Of a DNA stretch of 40,738 bases, positions 7,938-17,298 are shown piece by piece; position 1 is the first letter of the stretch; each line of letters opens with the position of its first letter. The DNA comes from Rhizobiaceae bacterium. Lineage in GTDB: Bacteria > Pseudomonadota > Alphaproteobacteria > Rhizobiales > Rhizobiaceae. The notes under the pieces are model-generated. The model was not told where the DNA came from. It did not search any database and saw nothing but the letters and a program-made list of their open reading frames with translations. Position numbers and translations under genes: made by a program. Where the stretch lies: NCBI GenBank assembly GCA_020628035.1, contig JAHDFS010000006.1:10708-51445 (forward strand), given 5' to 3'.

Positions 7938-8756
7938 TTATTTAGATCTTGTGGTTTGTTTATGCGCCACGATGAGATGACCGAATATTGGTTTACCTTG
8001 TTCATGTCGGACAACAATATCTTCCGATATCAAAATTTTAAGTCCAGAGTCAGATAAAACCTTATCCAGATATTCAAGCTTATGTGCAAATCTTTGATGC
8101 GCACCGACGGTAAAACCCGTGTTGTCGAAATCCGCATCTGGAAGTGTTTCGGTTGAAAAAATAGTATGGCCATTTGTAACAAGGTTGTTCGAAATGCCTT
8201 TGATTAAGTTTTCAATATTGCCGAGATAGGGCAACACGTCACCTGCGCAAATCAAGTCCCAAGGAGCTTCGTCATTGTCATCAAGGTAATCTTCAACATC
8301 GGCGACATACAGGCTTTCATATATTTCACGATCATAGGCGATCTCAATCATATTTTCAGACAGATCAACGCCGATCATCTCGTCTGCCATGTCTTCGAGC
8401 TGAACGCCCATGAGACCAGTACCGCAACCCAGGTCGAGCACTCTTTGAAAAGGGCCTAAATTTTGGTTTTGAAGTAAACGAGCGCTCATTGCAGGAACAT
8501 CATAACCTAAATCATCCACCAGAACCTTGTCGAAAACATCAGCATGCTGATCAAATAAGGTCGCGATATAGGATTGGGGTGCCTTATCCGGCACAGCGCC
8601 CATTTTCATGCTGGCTAATCTAACGCTTGCGCCACCATGGTCGTCGGGATCGATTTTCAGGACTTCCTGATAGGAAATGGCTGCTGCTTCAAAATCGCCA
8701 GCTTTTTCGAGTGCCAAAGCTTTGTTGTAAGCTTCTGCCAGCTTTTCTTCATCCAT
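7938..8756 (-). CDS. TPR-containing class I SAM-dependent methyltransferase
   Basis: The 272-residue protein begins with a short TPR-like helical pair (residues about 4-40, EKAGDFEAAAISYQEVLKIDPDD). A Rossmann methyltransferase follows with motif I VLDLGCGTGLMG and post-I Asp in IGVDLSENMI. It matches the COG4976 type of predicted TPR methyltransferases. The substrate is unknown. It lies between the MFS gene (30 nt upstream) and the hydroxyacid dehydrogenase (10 nt downstream) on one strand, suggesting a three-gene transcript. Confidence 0.88.
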   Translation of the reverse strand: MDEEKLAEAYNKALALEKAGDFEAAAISYQEVLKIDPDDHGGASVRLASMKMGAVPDKAPQSYIATLFDQHADVFDKVLVDDLGYDVPAMSARLLQNQNLGPFQRVLDLGCGTGLMGVQLEDMADEMIGVDLSENMIEIAYDREIYESLYVADVEDYLDDNDEAPWDLICAGDVLPYLGNIENLIKGISNNLVTNGHTIFSTETLPDADFDNTGFTVGAHQRFAHKLEYLDKVLSDSGLKILISEDIVVRHEQGKPIFGHLIVAHKQTTRSK

Positions 8757-8786
8757 ATCAAGTACCCGTCTTCAGACTTATGAAAG

Positions 8787-10025
8787 CTAGGGAACATCGC
8801 TAATGCGTTCTGTGGCCCCGCGTTCGACTGAGATTACATATATGGTATTTGCCAGTGCGCACAAGCTTGTTGCGAGCATAAATGCAATTAAAGGGAAGGG
8901 ACCTGTCTCTGGTGTGAGAATTGACGAGGCATATGCTGCCATTGCAGAACCGCCACCGATCATGACTGCGCCGCCAAGTCCGGAGGCTGTGCCAGCAAGA
9001 TGTGGTCTCACGCTGACCATACCGGCATTTGCGTTGGGCAGAGTTAATCCATTGCCCAAACCTAAAAAGAATATTGGTCCAAAAAAGGTAAGAGCGTTTA
9101 CATATCCCATGGTGTTTAACAGCAGGGATAGTGTCAAGCCAGATGCTGATACTATACCGCCAGCCAGCATCATTCTATTAAGACCAAATTTGGTCGAATA
9201 GCGTCCGCTGGCGAGATTACCTAAGAGATATCCTGTTGATATGAAGAGGAACAAATAACCAAAAGCAACAGGCGATAATCCCAAATGTTCAGTAGCTACA
9301 TAAGCGCCACCACCCAGCAGTGAAAAATATGCTCCTGAGGTAAATGATGCTGTTAAAGTGTATCCCCAAAACCGCCGTGACTTAATGAGCTCAGGATATG
9401 ACTTAATCTGCGCCATCATGGATGATGAGGTCGCCTTATTTGTCTCTCCGAGGTCAAAATAAATGATGATGAAGCAAATCGTGCCAAGGACCACCATCAA
9501 GGCAAAGTTGGCTTCCCAGCCAATATATTGATCAAGAATGCCGCCAATCAATGGGCTGAACATTGGCACCACCATCATGCCAACAGTTACATAACCGATC
9601 ATGGATGCTGCTTTATCGGCGCTCACTAAATCTCGCACGATTGCGCGGGATAAAACGATGCCCACTGCAGAGGAGGTTTGCAGGATCCGACCGAACAAAA
9701 ATATCTCAATATTTGGGGCAATCATGCAGATGAAAGAAGCAATTGTGAAGATCGCGAATCCCACCAAAATGACCGGTCGTCTTCCATAACGGTCGGATAG
9801 AGGACCAAACACAAGTTGTAATGCACCCGTCGCAGCTAGGTAACCAGTTACCGTAAATTGCATAATTGAATATGTTGTTTGAAAATGGTCCGTCATTGAT
9901 GGTAATGATGGTAGAAGCATATTCATACTCAAAACGGATATGCTGGCAATAATCACCAAAGTGAAGATACTTGGTGGTGTGCTGCGGTCTAAAAATCGGG
10001 AGGTGTTCATAACTTGTTGTGACAT
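8787..10025 (-). CDS. Bcr/CflA-type MFS multidrug efflux transporter
   Basis: The 412-residue protein has about 12 TM helices. It shows MFS motif A (GPLSDRYGRRPVIL) between TM2 and TM3 and the Bcr/CflA N-terminal pattern LPSLPSMTDHFQTT with the following TM. The family exports drugs and small metabolites by proton antiport. The start is ATG 10025; the tracked TTG adds one residue, and ATG 10010 is also possible since no clear SD marks either. It is probably first in a run with the methyltransferase and dehydrogenase. Confidence 0.9.
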   Translation of the reverse strand: MSQQVMNTSRFLDRSTPPSIFTLVIIASISVLSMNMLLPSLPSMTDHFQTTYSIMQFTVTGYLAATGALQLVFGPLSDRYGRRPVILVGFAIFTIASFICMIAPNIEIFLFGRILQTSSAVGIVLSRAIVRDLVSADKAASMIGYVTVGMMVVPMFSPLIGGILDQYIGWEANFALMVVLGTICFIIIYFDLGETNKATSSSMMAQIKSYPELIKSRRFWGYTLTASFTSGAYFSLLGGGAYVATEHLGLSPVAFGYLFLFISTGYLLGNLASGRYSTKFGLNRMMLAGGIVSASGLTLSLLLNTMGYVNALTFFGPIFFLGLGNGLTLPNANAGMVSVRPHLAGTASGLGGAVMIGGGSAMAAYASSILTPETGPFPLIAFMLATSLCALANTIYVISVERGATERISDVP

Positions 10026-10104
10026 CAAAAAATGGCTTGTGCAAGAGCGTAAGTTGTAACTAAATAAATAATGTACCTGTTAGTAATAAAAATAAAGAAA
10101 TCTA

Positions 10105-10272
10105 ATGACAGACGACGAAGACCAACAACAATGTCCTTTCTGTTTTGAGCCCTGGGGGGAGTGCGAACATTACGAGCTTATGCTCGAATTGGAAAAAGAA
10201 GCTGCCATGAATGAATTGGTGGAGAACCTGTCAAAGACCTACGGACATAGTGACAAAAATCATTGTCACTGA
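10105..10272 (+). CDS. Small Cys/His-rich protein, possible zinc-binding
   Basis: This 55-residue ORF is too short for the supplied track. It begins MTDDEDQQQCPFCFEPW and has a CxxC at residues 10-13, C20-E-H22, an amphipathic acidic middle, and a terminal HCH. The Cys/His spacing suggests a zinc knuckle or metal site. It starts 79 nt from the divergent MFS gene, and its stop overlaps the convergent DMT permease by 7 nt. No strong SD is visible. I do not recognise the family; composition and position suggest it is real. Confidence 0.55.
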   Translation: MTDDEDQQQCPFCFEPWGECEHYELMLELEKEAAMNELVENLSKTYGHSDKNHCH

Positions 10273-11147
10273 TTCGTGTTTTTGATTGCTATCCGTTCAC
10301 GATGGAATGTGTAAATTCCAGTGAAAACCACAATCAGGCTGCCAAGTATCATCCATGCATCTGGAATTTCGCCAAAAAACAGGAATCCCAATATCAGTGC
10401 TGCGACTAAATTTGTGTATCTGAAAGGGGAGATGAACGCGATATCACCTTCGCGCATAGCCAACATGATGGTTTGATTGGCCAGCAATATGAGACCGGCA
10501 CCGATTAAGATTATGCTTAAATGCTCCAAATTCATCGGTTTCCAACCGCCACTAAATACCATCATCACCAAACCAAGTATCATGATCATGAACGTGATCA
10601 CAAAGTTGATCGGTAGAAGCGGCACATTCGTTCCCATTTTGCGGGTCGCCAAATCTCGTAGGGTGATAAACATCACAGCGATCACAATAAACAGCGAGTG
10701 AAAATTAAAACCCTCGACACCGGGTCGAATGACGATGATCACACCGATAAACCCAATGAAAATCGCGGTCCATCTGCGCCATCCGACTTTTTCGCCCAAA
10801 AATAATGCTGCGCCCATGGTTACAGTCAGGGGAAGTGATTGCATAATTGCGCTTGTATTGCCCAAAGGGGTGAAGAGCAATCCGTAGAAGAAAAACAAAG
10901 TCGCACCGAGTTCACTGAATTGACGCGACATAACCCATTTGTTTTTCAATACTGAAATTTGATGCCAGGCCTTTTTGCGGTGCATGAGCACGCTGATAAT
11001 AATCAAGGCAAAGAACCCGCGCGCTGCGAGCACCTGTCCTAGGTTAAGATCAGCTGACAAGTATTTTACAAGCGTATCACCAGTGACAAAAAACATCATG
11101 GCGAGCGACATGAAGATCGCCCCGCGTACATTGGCAGAATTTGGCAC
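10266..11147 (-). CDS. EamA/DMT superfamily transporter
   Basis: The 293-residue inner-membrane protein has ten predicted helices in two EamA repeats (about residues 10-140 and 150-285). Examples of its segments are GNTSAIMQSLPLTVTMGAALFL in the first and ALILGFLFFGEIPDAWMILG in the second. DMT proteins exchange or export amino acids, nucleosides and other metabolites; the substrate is unknown. It uses GTG at 11147, preceded by AGGCGG inside the end of moaA. The gap to the moaA stop is only 3 nt, so it is translationally close to moaA although functionally unrelated. Confidence 0.9.
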   Translation of the reverse strand: MPNSANVRGAIFMSLAMMFFVTGDTLVKYLSADLNLGQVLAARGFFALIIISVLMHRKKAWHQISVLKNKWVMSRQFSELGATLFFFYGLLFTPLGNTSAIMQSLPLTVTMGAALFLGEKVGWRRWTAIFIGFIGVIIVIRPGVEGFNFHSLFIVIAVMFITLRDLATRKMGTNVPLLPINFVITFMIMILGLVMMVFSGGWKPMNLEHLSIILIGAGLILLANQTIMLAMREGDIAFISPFRYTNLVAALILGFLFFGEIPDAWMILGSLIVVFTGIYTFHRERIAIKNTNQ

Positions 11148-11150
11148 GAT

Positions 11151-12173
11151 TTAACCGCCTGTAACGCTCATATGACGACTAACTGCCGGCTTGTTGTGCG
11201 TTCGGTCGATGATGAAATCATGACCTTTTGGTTTGCGGGTAATGGCTTCATCAATCGCATCGGCTGTGAGCTGGTTATCCTGCGATGCACGCAAAGGTGC
11301 CCGCAGATCAGCTGCATCATCTTGACCCAAACACAGATAAAGCGTGCCTGTACACGTTAACCGAACTCTGTTGCAGCTCTCGCAGAAATTATGAGTGAGC
11401 GGGGTGATAAAGCCCAAGCGGCCGCCTGTTTCATGAAGCTGAACATAACGCGCGGGGCCGCCAGTTTTATAAAGGATGTCTTCCAGCGTGAATTCCTGTG
11501 ATAAGTCTTTGCGCACTTTAGAGAGCGGCAGATATTGATCGGTGCGATCTTCATCGATCTCACCCATCGGCATGGTTTCAATGATCGTCATATCCATGCC
11601 TTTGCCATGCGCCCAACGGAGCATGTCTGGCAGTTCCTTATCGTTGAAGTCTTTAAGCGCAACGGCATTGATTTTGACCTTTAGTCCAGCTTCAAGCGCT
11701 GCATCGATGCCTGTTAAAACGCGGTTTAAATCACCCCAGCGGGTGATGTCTTTGAATTTGTCAGCATCTAATGTGTCCAAAGATACATTAATGCGGCGCA
11801 TACCAGCGGCATAGAGGTCTTTGGCAAAGCGATGGAGTTGGGATCCATTTGTAGTAATGGTCAATTCATCAAGCGTGCCTTCATTGATCTTTTTGCCCAA
11901 AGCATTGATCAGTTGCATGATGTTTTTGCGAACAAGTGGTTCACCACCCGTTAGGCGAAGCTTACGCACACCTTTGTCGATAAAGATGCTGCAAAGGCGT
12001 TCGAGTTCCTCAAGTGTTAGCAGATCCTTCTTCGGCAAGAAGGTCATATTCTCAGCCATGCAATAGGTGCATCTGAAATCACAACGGTCTGTGACCGATA
12101 TGCGCAGGTAATCGACAATGCGCCCAAATGGGTCGATCATTGTTTTTGATTTATCGAGCACCAGATCAGACAT
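11151..12173 (-). CDS. moaA: GTP 3',8-cyclase (molybdenum cofactor biosynthesis protein A)
   Basis: MoaA is the radical SAM enzyme that starts molybdopterin synthesis by cyclising GTP. The N-terminal cluster motif [10 protein letters not shown] (CxxxCxxC), the SAM motif GGEPL, the C-terminal second cluster ([22 protein letters not shown]) and the terminal Gly-Gly (SVTGG) are all present. I start at ATG 12173 because GGAGGA precedes it by about 9 nt; the tracked start is 12 codons longer. The length of 340 residues is normal. No moaC or other mo genes are in the window. Confidence 0.97.
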   Translation of the reverse strand: MSDLVLDKSKTMIDPFGRIVDYLRISVTDRCDFRCTYCMAENMTFLPKKDLLTLEELERLCSIFIDKGVRKLRLTGGEPLVRKNIMQLINALGKKINEGTLDELTITTNGSQLHRFAKDLYAAGMRRINVSLDTLDADKFKDITRWGDLNRVLTGIDAALEAGLKVKINAVALKDFNDKELPDMLRWAHGKGMDMTIIETMPMGEIDEDRTDQYLPLSKVRKDLSQEFTLEDILYKTGGPARYVQLHETGGRLGFITPLTHNFCESCNRVRLTCTGTLYLCLGQDDAADLRAPLRASQDNQLTADAIDEAITRKPKGHDFIIDRTHNKPAVSRHMSVTGG

Positions 12174-12300
12174 CTTGAAAATCTTCCTCCAAATTTCGAA
12201 ATACCACAATTACTGCCGAACGGGCATTCGTCAATCTAAATTAGCAGGAAAGATGATCAAACGGGTCAAGAAAACCTATTTGTCGCAGTTTTGATCAGAT

Positions 12301-13974
12301 TTAGCGGTCGCGAAAGCGATTTGTGATGGGATATCTACGGTCTCTGCCAAAATTCTTCTTGGTAATCTTCACACCTGGCGCAGATTGGCGACGTTTATAT
12401 TCAGCGATATACAAAAGATGCTCAATCCGGTGCACAATTGCTTCCTCATGTCCGCGGGCGATAATATCCGCTGTCGACATCTCTTTTTCCACCAAGCATT
12501 CCAAAATATCATCCAAAACTGGATAGGGCGGTAAGGAATCCTGATCTGTCTGGTCTGGACGCAATTCTGCCGATGGTGCTTTTTCGATGATCGACATCGG
12601 GATCACTTCACCTGATGGACCAAGCGCACCGGGAGGCACTTGCGTGTTGCGCCATCTGGAAAGCGCATAAACCTGCATTTTATAAAGGTCTTTAATCGGG
12701 TTAAAGCCGCCGTTCATGTCACCATACAGCGTGGCGTAACCGACAGACATTTCTGACTTATTGCCGGTGGTGACAACCATGGAGCCAAATTTGTTGGAGA
12801 TCGCCATCAGAATAACGCCGCGTGCTCGACTTTGGATATTTTCCTCAGTTATGCCTTGGTCAGTACCATCAAACATATCACCAAGCGAAGATAAGAAGCC
12901 TTGAACAGGTTCTTCAATGGGGACAATGTCATAGCGACAACCCAGCGCCTTAGCGCAGTCTGCAGCATCCTTGAGCGATAGTTCAGAGGTATATCGATAA
13001 GGAAGCATGACACAACGCAAACGTTCTTCGCCAAGCGCATCAACTGCAAGCGCCGCGCAAATTGCGCTATCAATACCGCCTGATAGGCCAAGCACGACAT
13101 TTTTAAAGCCGTTTTTATTTACGTAATCGCGCAAGCCCAGCATACAGGCACGGTAATCAGCTTCTTCTTTTTCTGGAATATTGGATTTCGGGCCATCTGA
13201 GCACACCCAAACATCATCTTCGCGTTTCCATGTGCTGATGCTCAGTGTTTCTTCAAACTGGCTCATTTGGAAGGCGAGCGTTTTATCGGCATTAAAGGCA
13301 AAACTTGCGCCATCAAAAACCAATTCGTCCTGTCCACCCAGCTGATTGGCATAGATTAATGGTAATTCACTTTGAATGACCTGACGTAAAACCACCTGAT
13401 GCCGCACATCAACCTTATCGCGATAATAGGGCGATCCATTTGGCGAAAGGAGAATTTCTGCACCGCATTCTGCCAGTGTTTCGCAGACATCAAGATCACC
13501 CCAGATGTCTTCGCAAATCGGAATACCAAGACGAACGCCACGGAAATTGACGGGTCCGGGCATTTCGCCAGCGTCAAACACTCGTTTTTCGTCAAATTCG
13601 CCATAATTGGGTAAATCAACTTTATCGCGGATGGCGATGATCTCACCTTTATCAATCACGGCAATTGAATTGTGTCGTTTGTCGCCATTTTGGCGTGGAT
13701 AACCAATGATGATGCCCGGACCATCTTTATCAGCTGTATATTCAGCTAATTTTTCGATTGCTTCAGCACATTTTTCTAAGAAAGCAGGTTTGAGCACCAA
13801 ATCTTCTGGCGGATAGCCTGAAATGAATAATTCAGTAAACAACACCAAATCTGCTCCATGACGATCTGCATCTTTGATGGCTTCAATTGCTTTTTCCAAA
13901 TTACCAGCGACATCGCCGACTATGGGGTTAAATTGCGCCGTTGCAATGCGCAGAATATTTGGTGTCTCAGTCAT
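12301..13974 (-). CDS. nadE: Glutamine-dependent NAD+ synthetase
   Basis: This 557-residue two-domain enzyme makes NAD from deamido-NAD, ATP and glutamine. The N-terminal nitrilase-type glutaminase (residues about 6-260) shows the Glu-Lys-Cys triad in ELFISGYPPEDL, KVDLPNYGEFDEKRVF and PICEDIW. The C-terminal synthetase (about 280-557) has the PP-loop GLSGGIDSAICAALA and TTGNKSEMSVGYATLYGDM. It starts at ATG 13974. The upstream GFA gene is 45 nt away on the same strand; moaA begins 127 nt downstream. Confidence 0.97.
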   Translation of the reverse strand: MTETPNILRIATAQFNPIVGDVAGNLEKAIEAIKDADRHGADLVLFTELFISGYPPEDLVLKPAFLEKCAEAIEKLAEYTADKDGPGIIIGYPRQNGDKRHNSIAVIDKGEIIAIRDKVDLPNYGEFDEKRVFDAGEMPGPVNFRGVRLGIPICEDIWGDLDVCETLAECGAEILLSPNGSPYYRDKVDVRHQVVLRQVIQSELPLIYANQLGGQDELVFDGASFAFNADKTLAFQMSQFEETLSISTWKREDDVWVCSDGPKSNIPEKEEADYRACMLGLRDYVNKNGFKNVVLGLSGGIDSAICAALAVDALGEERLRCVMLPYRYTSELSLKDAADCAKALGCRYDIVPIEEPVQGFLSSLGDMFDGTDQGITEENIQSRARGVILMAISNKFGSMVVTTGNKSEMSVGYATLYGDMNGGFNPIKDLYKMQVYALSRWRNTQVPPGALGPSGEVIPMSIIEKAPSAELRPDQTDQDSLPPYPVLDDILECLVEKEMSTADIIARGHEEAIVHRIEHLLYIAEYKRRQSAPGVKITKKNFGRDRRYPITNRFRDR

Positions 13975-14019
13975 AAACTTGATTTAGCGATCTTGGATCA
14001 TCTCGACAAGCTAAGGAAT

Positions 14020-14436
14020 TCAATTTTCTTGAAAAATATTCGCGTCATATTTGGCATATTGCGGATATTCATCGGTAATTTCATAAAAATCACCTTTGTC
14101 AGCGCAAAAGATATGCGCTTTGAATTTCATGCCCGTTGGTGTATCAAATGCGCCTGCTAAGATCGAGATTGTATCAAGATCATTGGCTTGCCAGAAAAGT
14201 GCAGATCCACATGTCGCACAAAATCCGCGTTTGGCAGTTGGAGAGGCTTCATACCAAGTGATATTCTCTTCGCCGGTGATCTCAACCTCCTCGCATTTTG
14301 CTTCGGTAGCAGCGTAATAAAACCCTGTTTGTTTTCGGCATTGGCTGCAATGACACCCTAAAATATCGCGCAACTCACCTTTGACTGTAAAACTCACTTT
14401 GCCGCAATTGCAGCTGCCTTTATGAATTGTCGACAT
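14020..14436 (-). CDS. GFA-family (CENP-V/GFA) zinc protein
   Basis: The 138-residue protein has the GFA fold signature. It has Cys pairs in SCNCGKVSF (residues about 8-16), a CHCSQCRKQTG segment (about 29-39) and FCATCGSAL (about 72-80), which together bind two zinc ions. Family members include glutathione-dependent formaldehyde-activating enzymes, but most are uncharacterised. ATG 14436 has GAGG 7 nt upstream. It lies downstream of the aroG terminator and upstream of nadE. Confidence 0.92.
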   Translation of the reverse strand: MSTIHKGSCNCGKVSFTVKGELRDILGCHCSQCRKQTGFYYAATEAKCEEVEITGEENITWYEASPTAKRGFCATCGSALFWQANDLDTISILAGAFDTPTGMKFKAHIFCADKGDFYEITDEYPQYAKYDANIFQEN

Positions 14437-14463
14437 GATTTAACCTCGTTTGAATAAAGAAAA

Positions 14464-14492
14464 CCCCTGAACCGTTTTCCGCAGTTCAGGGG
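14464..14492 (-). terminator. Rho-independent terminator after aroG
   Basis: A 9-bp perfect stem, CCCCTGAAC/GTTCAGGGG, with an 11-nt loop lies 31 nt past the aroG stop. Read on the minus strand it is followed by a T-rich run (TTTCTTTATT). Confidence 0.85.
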
Positions 14493-14522
14493 TCAATCAA
14501 ATGTGATTATTTAAAAAGATGA

Positions 14523-15896
14523 TTATTCAGCTGCGGCTGGTTGTGTCATCTTTGCGCCTTCTTTCATGCGTTCAGCAACTAAGAATGCAAGTTCAAGAGC
14601 TTGCTCGGCATTCAAACGTGGATCACAATGTGTGTGGTAACGCTCTGAAAGATCATCACCAGATAGCGCGCGTGCACCACCTGTACATTCTGTTACATTC
14701 TTACCAGTCATTTCAACGTGGATACCGCCAGCATGCGTACCTTCTGACTGGTGAACATCAAAGAATGTTTCAACTTCAGTCAAAATACGATCAAACGGAC
14801 GTGTTTTATAGCCAGACATTGAAATTGTATTGCCGTGCATTGGATCGCATGACCAAACAACTTTTTTGCCTTCACGCTCAACTGCACGAATAAGGGCAGG
14901 GAGGTGATCACCAACTTTGTCATGACCAAAACGTGCAATCAAAGTCAAACGACCAGCTTCATTTTCTGGATTTAAGATATCGCACAACTTAATCAGCTCT
15001 TCCGGATCAAGCGATGGTCCGCATTTTAGGCCCAATGGGTTTTTAATGCCGCGGCAGAATTCTACATGCGCGTGATCAGGCTGACGTGTTCTATCACCAA
15101 TCCAGATCATGTGACCGGATGTGGCGTAGTTTTCGCCAGATGTTGAATCAACACGTGTCAAAGCTTGTTCATAGCCCAAAAGCAAAGCTTCATGGCTTGT
15201 GAAGAACTCTGTTTCTTTCATGCTTGGGTGGCTATCAGGAGTGATGCCAATTGCTTTCATGAATTCAAGAGATTCAGAAATACGATTTGCAAGCTTTAGA
15301 TAACGTTCTGACTGCGGGCTGCCTTTGGCAAAGCCAAGCATCCAATTGTGCACGTTGACAAGATTTGCATAACCACCTTGCGCAAATGCGCGAAGAAGGT
15401 TGAGTGTTGCAGCAGATTGACGGTAAGCCATCACCTGACGCTCTGGGTCAGGGATACGTGCTTCTTCGTTGAACTCAATACCGTTGATGATGTCACCACG
15501 GTAGCTTGGCAATTCAACGCCGTCTTTTGTTTCTGTGTTGCTTGAACGCGGTTTTGCGAACTGACCAGCAATACGTCCAACTTTTACAACAGGGCTCTGT
15601 GCGCCATATGTCAAAACAACAGACATTTGCAAAAATGCGCGGAAGAAATCGCGGATGTTATCGCCTTCATGCTCAGCAAATGCTTCAGCACAATCGCCAC
15701 CTTGTAAGAGGAAAGCCTCGCCGTTTGCGACTTTAGCAAGGTTATTCTTAAGTGCACGCGCCTCACCAGCGAAAACCAGTGGTGGGAACTTTGATAGTCG
15801 TGCTTCCGTATCTGCCAGTTTTGCCTGATCTGGATATTCAGGCACCTGCAAAATTGGCTTGTTGCGCCAGCTTGCTGGATTCCAGTCCTGTGCCAT
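14523..15896 (-). CDS. aroG: Class II 3-deoxy-7-phosphoheptulonate (DAHP) synthase
   Basis: The enzyme condenses phosphoenolpyruvate and erythrose-4-phosphate in the first step of the shikimate pathway. The 457-residue length and motifs are those of the plant-like class II enzymes: [46 protein letters not shown] and [13 protein letters not shown] 15896 is preceded by an AGGTAGGT stretch. It is the last gene before a strong terminator. The preceding genes rpiA, DUF2059, gor, GH19-like and GGCT-like run in the same direction with short gaps. Confidence 0.96.
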   Translation of the reverse strand: MAQDWNPASWRNKPILQVPEYPDQAKLADTEARLSKFPPLVFAGEARALKNNLAKVANGEAFLLQGGDCAEAFAEHEGDNIRDFFRAFLQMSVVLTYGAQSPVVKVGRIAGQFAKPRSSNTETKDGVELPSYRGDIINGIEFNEEARIPDPERQVMAYRQSAATLNLLRAFAQGGYANLVNVHNWMLGFAKGSPQSERYLKLANRISESLEFMKAIGITPDSHPSMKETEFFTSHEALLLGYEQALTRVDSTSGENYATSGHMIWIGDRTRQPDHAHVEFCRGIKNPLGLKCGPSLDPEELIKLCDILNPENEAGRLTLIARFGHDKVGDHLPALIRAVEREGKKVVWSCDPMHGNTISMSGYKTRPFDRILTEVETFFDVHQSEGTHAGGIHVEMTGKNVTECTGGARALSGDDLSERYHTHCDPRLNAEQALELAFLVAERMKEGAKMTQPAAAE

Positions 15897-15958
15897 TTTA
15901 TTTACCTACCTATTTTACTCTATTATTTGTTAGTTTGACGGGCTTATAACGCTAGATT

Positions 15959-16600
15959 TCAGCTTATGAAAGAAATATCTTGGTTCTGGCGTAAGAAATA
16001 GTCAATTAGCTCGCGCTCGCGGTGCGATAAAGACACAGACCTTGGATATTTCGGTGTATGTCTATCCTGCAAGATTGGTGTGTGAAAATTCGCTGTGCTT
16101 TGAACAAAATCTTCAACACCGCTTTCCCCATAGATATTTAAAAAACCTTGTAGAACCGCATCTAAATAAGATTGCAAGATAGGGGGCTTTTGTTCTGAAG
16201 GATTGGGATGTTTATGGGCTTCATAAACATAAAAATCGCAGTTCAAATCACGAAATTCATCAGCAATATCAATGTCATGATGTTGAATGGTTCTGCGGTC
16301 GTAATTATGTTCGCGTTTATCGACATGCGGCAAATTTTCAGCCAAATCAAAGACGATAACGCCTTTTGTTGTATGATCTTCAGATGGTCTTGCCGTTAAA
16401 AGAGAAACGGTTTCTGCACCAAAATCTATACCGGTTGGAATGTCCCACATACGGCGCCAATTTTTCAATTCAGCCGGAATGCTTGCAATATATTTCGTGC
16501 GAAGCGTATTTTCATTGACCAAAGAGCCATAGCCGAAATAGCCGACAATTGGCGTATCATCGCCAACTTCGCGTAAAATTTGTCGGATTTCATTGCTCAT
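15959..16600 (-). CDS. Gamma-glutamylcyclotransferase-like protein
   Basis: This is a 213-residue protein from ATG 16600. It has the GGCT-fold substrate-loop motif FGYGSLVN (residues 22-29) and the catalytic-Glu motif VDKREHNYDR (Glu97), then C-terminal helices. GGCT-fold enzymes release 5-oxoproline from gamma-glutamyl compounds such as glutathione (ChaC) or gamma-glutamyl amino acids; the exact substrate is unknown. The start overlaps the stop of the GH19-like gene as ATGA, indicating coupled translation. Glutathione reductase lies two genes upstream, which fits a glutathione link by inference. Confidence 0.8.
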   Translation of the reverse strand: MSNEIRQILREVGDDTPIVGYFGYGSLVNENTLRTKYIASIPAELKNWRRMWDIPTGIDFGAETVSLLTARPSEDHTTKGVIVFDLAENLPHVDKREHNYDRRTIQHHDIDIADEFRDLNCDFYVYEAHKHPNPSEQKPPILQSYLDAVLQGFLNIYGESGVEDFVQSTANFHTPILQDRHTPKYPRSVSLSHRERELIDYFLRQNQDISFIS

Positions 16601-17292
16601 AAACTTGGCCAATCCAGTTTCTCATCTATTTGTTCTACAGAATTTTCAGCGCCCGCGTGACGTAATGCATCCTCAAATATCTTGCAATAGATTTCGATTT
16701 TTTCGCCGATTAAACCTGTATCACCGTTCACAATATCCCGGGCTGATCGATAGTCGAGGCCGGTCTTGGTATCAAAATCGGACAATTTGCATGGCCGGAA
16801 CCAACCATCAATCATGCCGCTAAAGGCAATATGGGCGGACATAACGGGATCGAGCGCCAGATCATAATTATCTGCTAGATTTGTTTGGACACCAAACTTT
16901 TCGTTGAGCTTTTTCTCAGCGGCTACATAGTTCTTGCGGTGCGTGATTTGTATATCGCCGCACCCAACAGGATGCTGGCCGCTTTCGTCCTCATACCAGT
17001 AAGGTTGTTTTACCCAGCTCAACCGCCCTTCAGAATAGGCTTTTTCCAAACGTTCAACCGATGTTTTGCGATCCGGCGCAAAAGCTTCAAGGACAGGCGC
17101 CATTAAGCCGCCCGTTTCATGATAGATCTGTCCCAAAGCAGCAGCTAGATAGGTGATTGGATGATGGATATACCATTTTGCCCATACATCTAGTTTTACG
17201 TTCAAGCCATGAGATTGGCTTTCAGTTAAGCCATCCGGAAACAGATTGTTTTGTTCGGAACAAAGTCTTTGGAAAAACCGTTCGCGATCCAT
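16597..17292 (-). CDS. GH19/lysozyme-like protein
   Basis: The 231-residue protein has a glycoside hydrolase 19 / chitinase-lysozyme look. ALGQIYHETGG (residues 52-62) carries the likely catalytic Glu59, and GCGDIQITHRKNY (110-122) corresponds to the GRGxxQLTxxxNY substrate motif, with the usual Arg replaced by Cys111. No signal peptide or TM segment is visible, so export would need another route, or the target is intracellular. It lies 6 nt after gor and overlaps the GGCT-like gene. Cleavage of peptidoglycan is inferred from the family. Confidence 0.72.
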   Translation of the reverse strand: MDRERFFQRLCSEQNNLFPDGLTESQSHGLNVKLDVWAKWYIHHPITYLAAALGQIYHETGGLMAPVLEAFAPDRKTSVERLEKAYSEGRLSWVKQPYWYEDESGQHPVGCGDIQITHRKNYVAAEKKLNEKFGVQTNLADNYDLALDPVMSAHIAFSGMIDGWFRPCKLSDFDTKTGLDYRSARDIVNGDTGLIGEKIEIYCKIFEDALRHAGAENSVEQIDEKLDWPSL

Positions 17293-17298
17293 GATGAT

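Noticed and set aside
7494-8057. 187-aa plus-strand ORF opposite the hydroxyacid dehydrogenase
   Set aside because: Low-complexity Ala/Ser/Pro shadow overlapping two well-supported genes.
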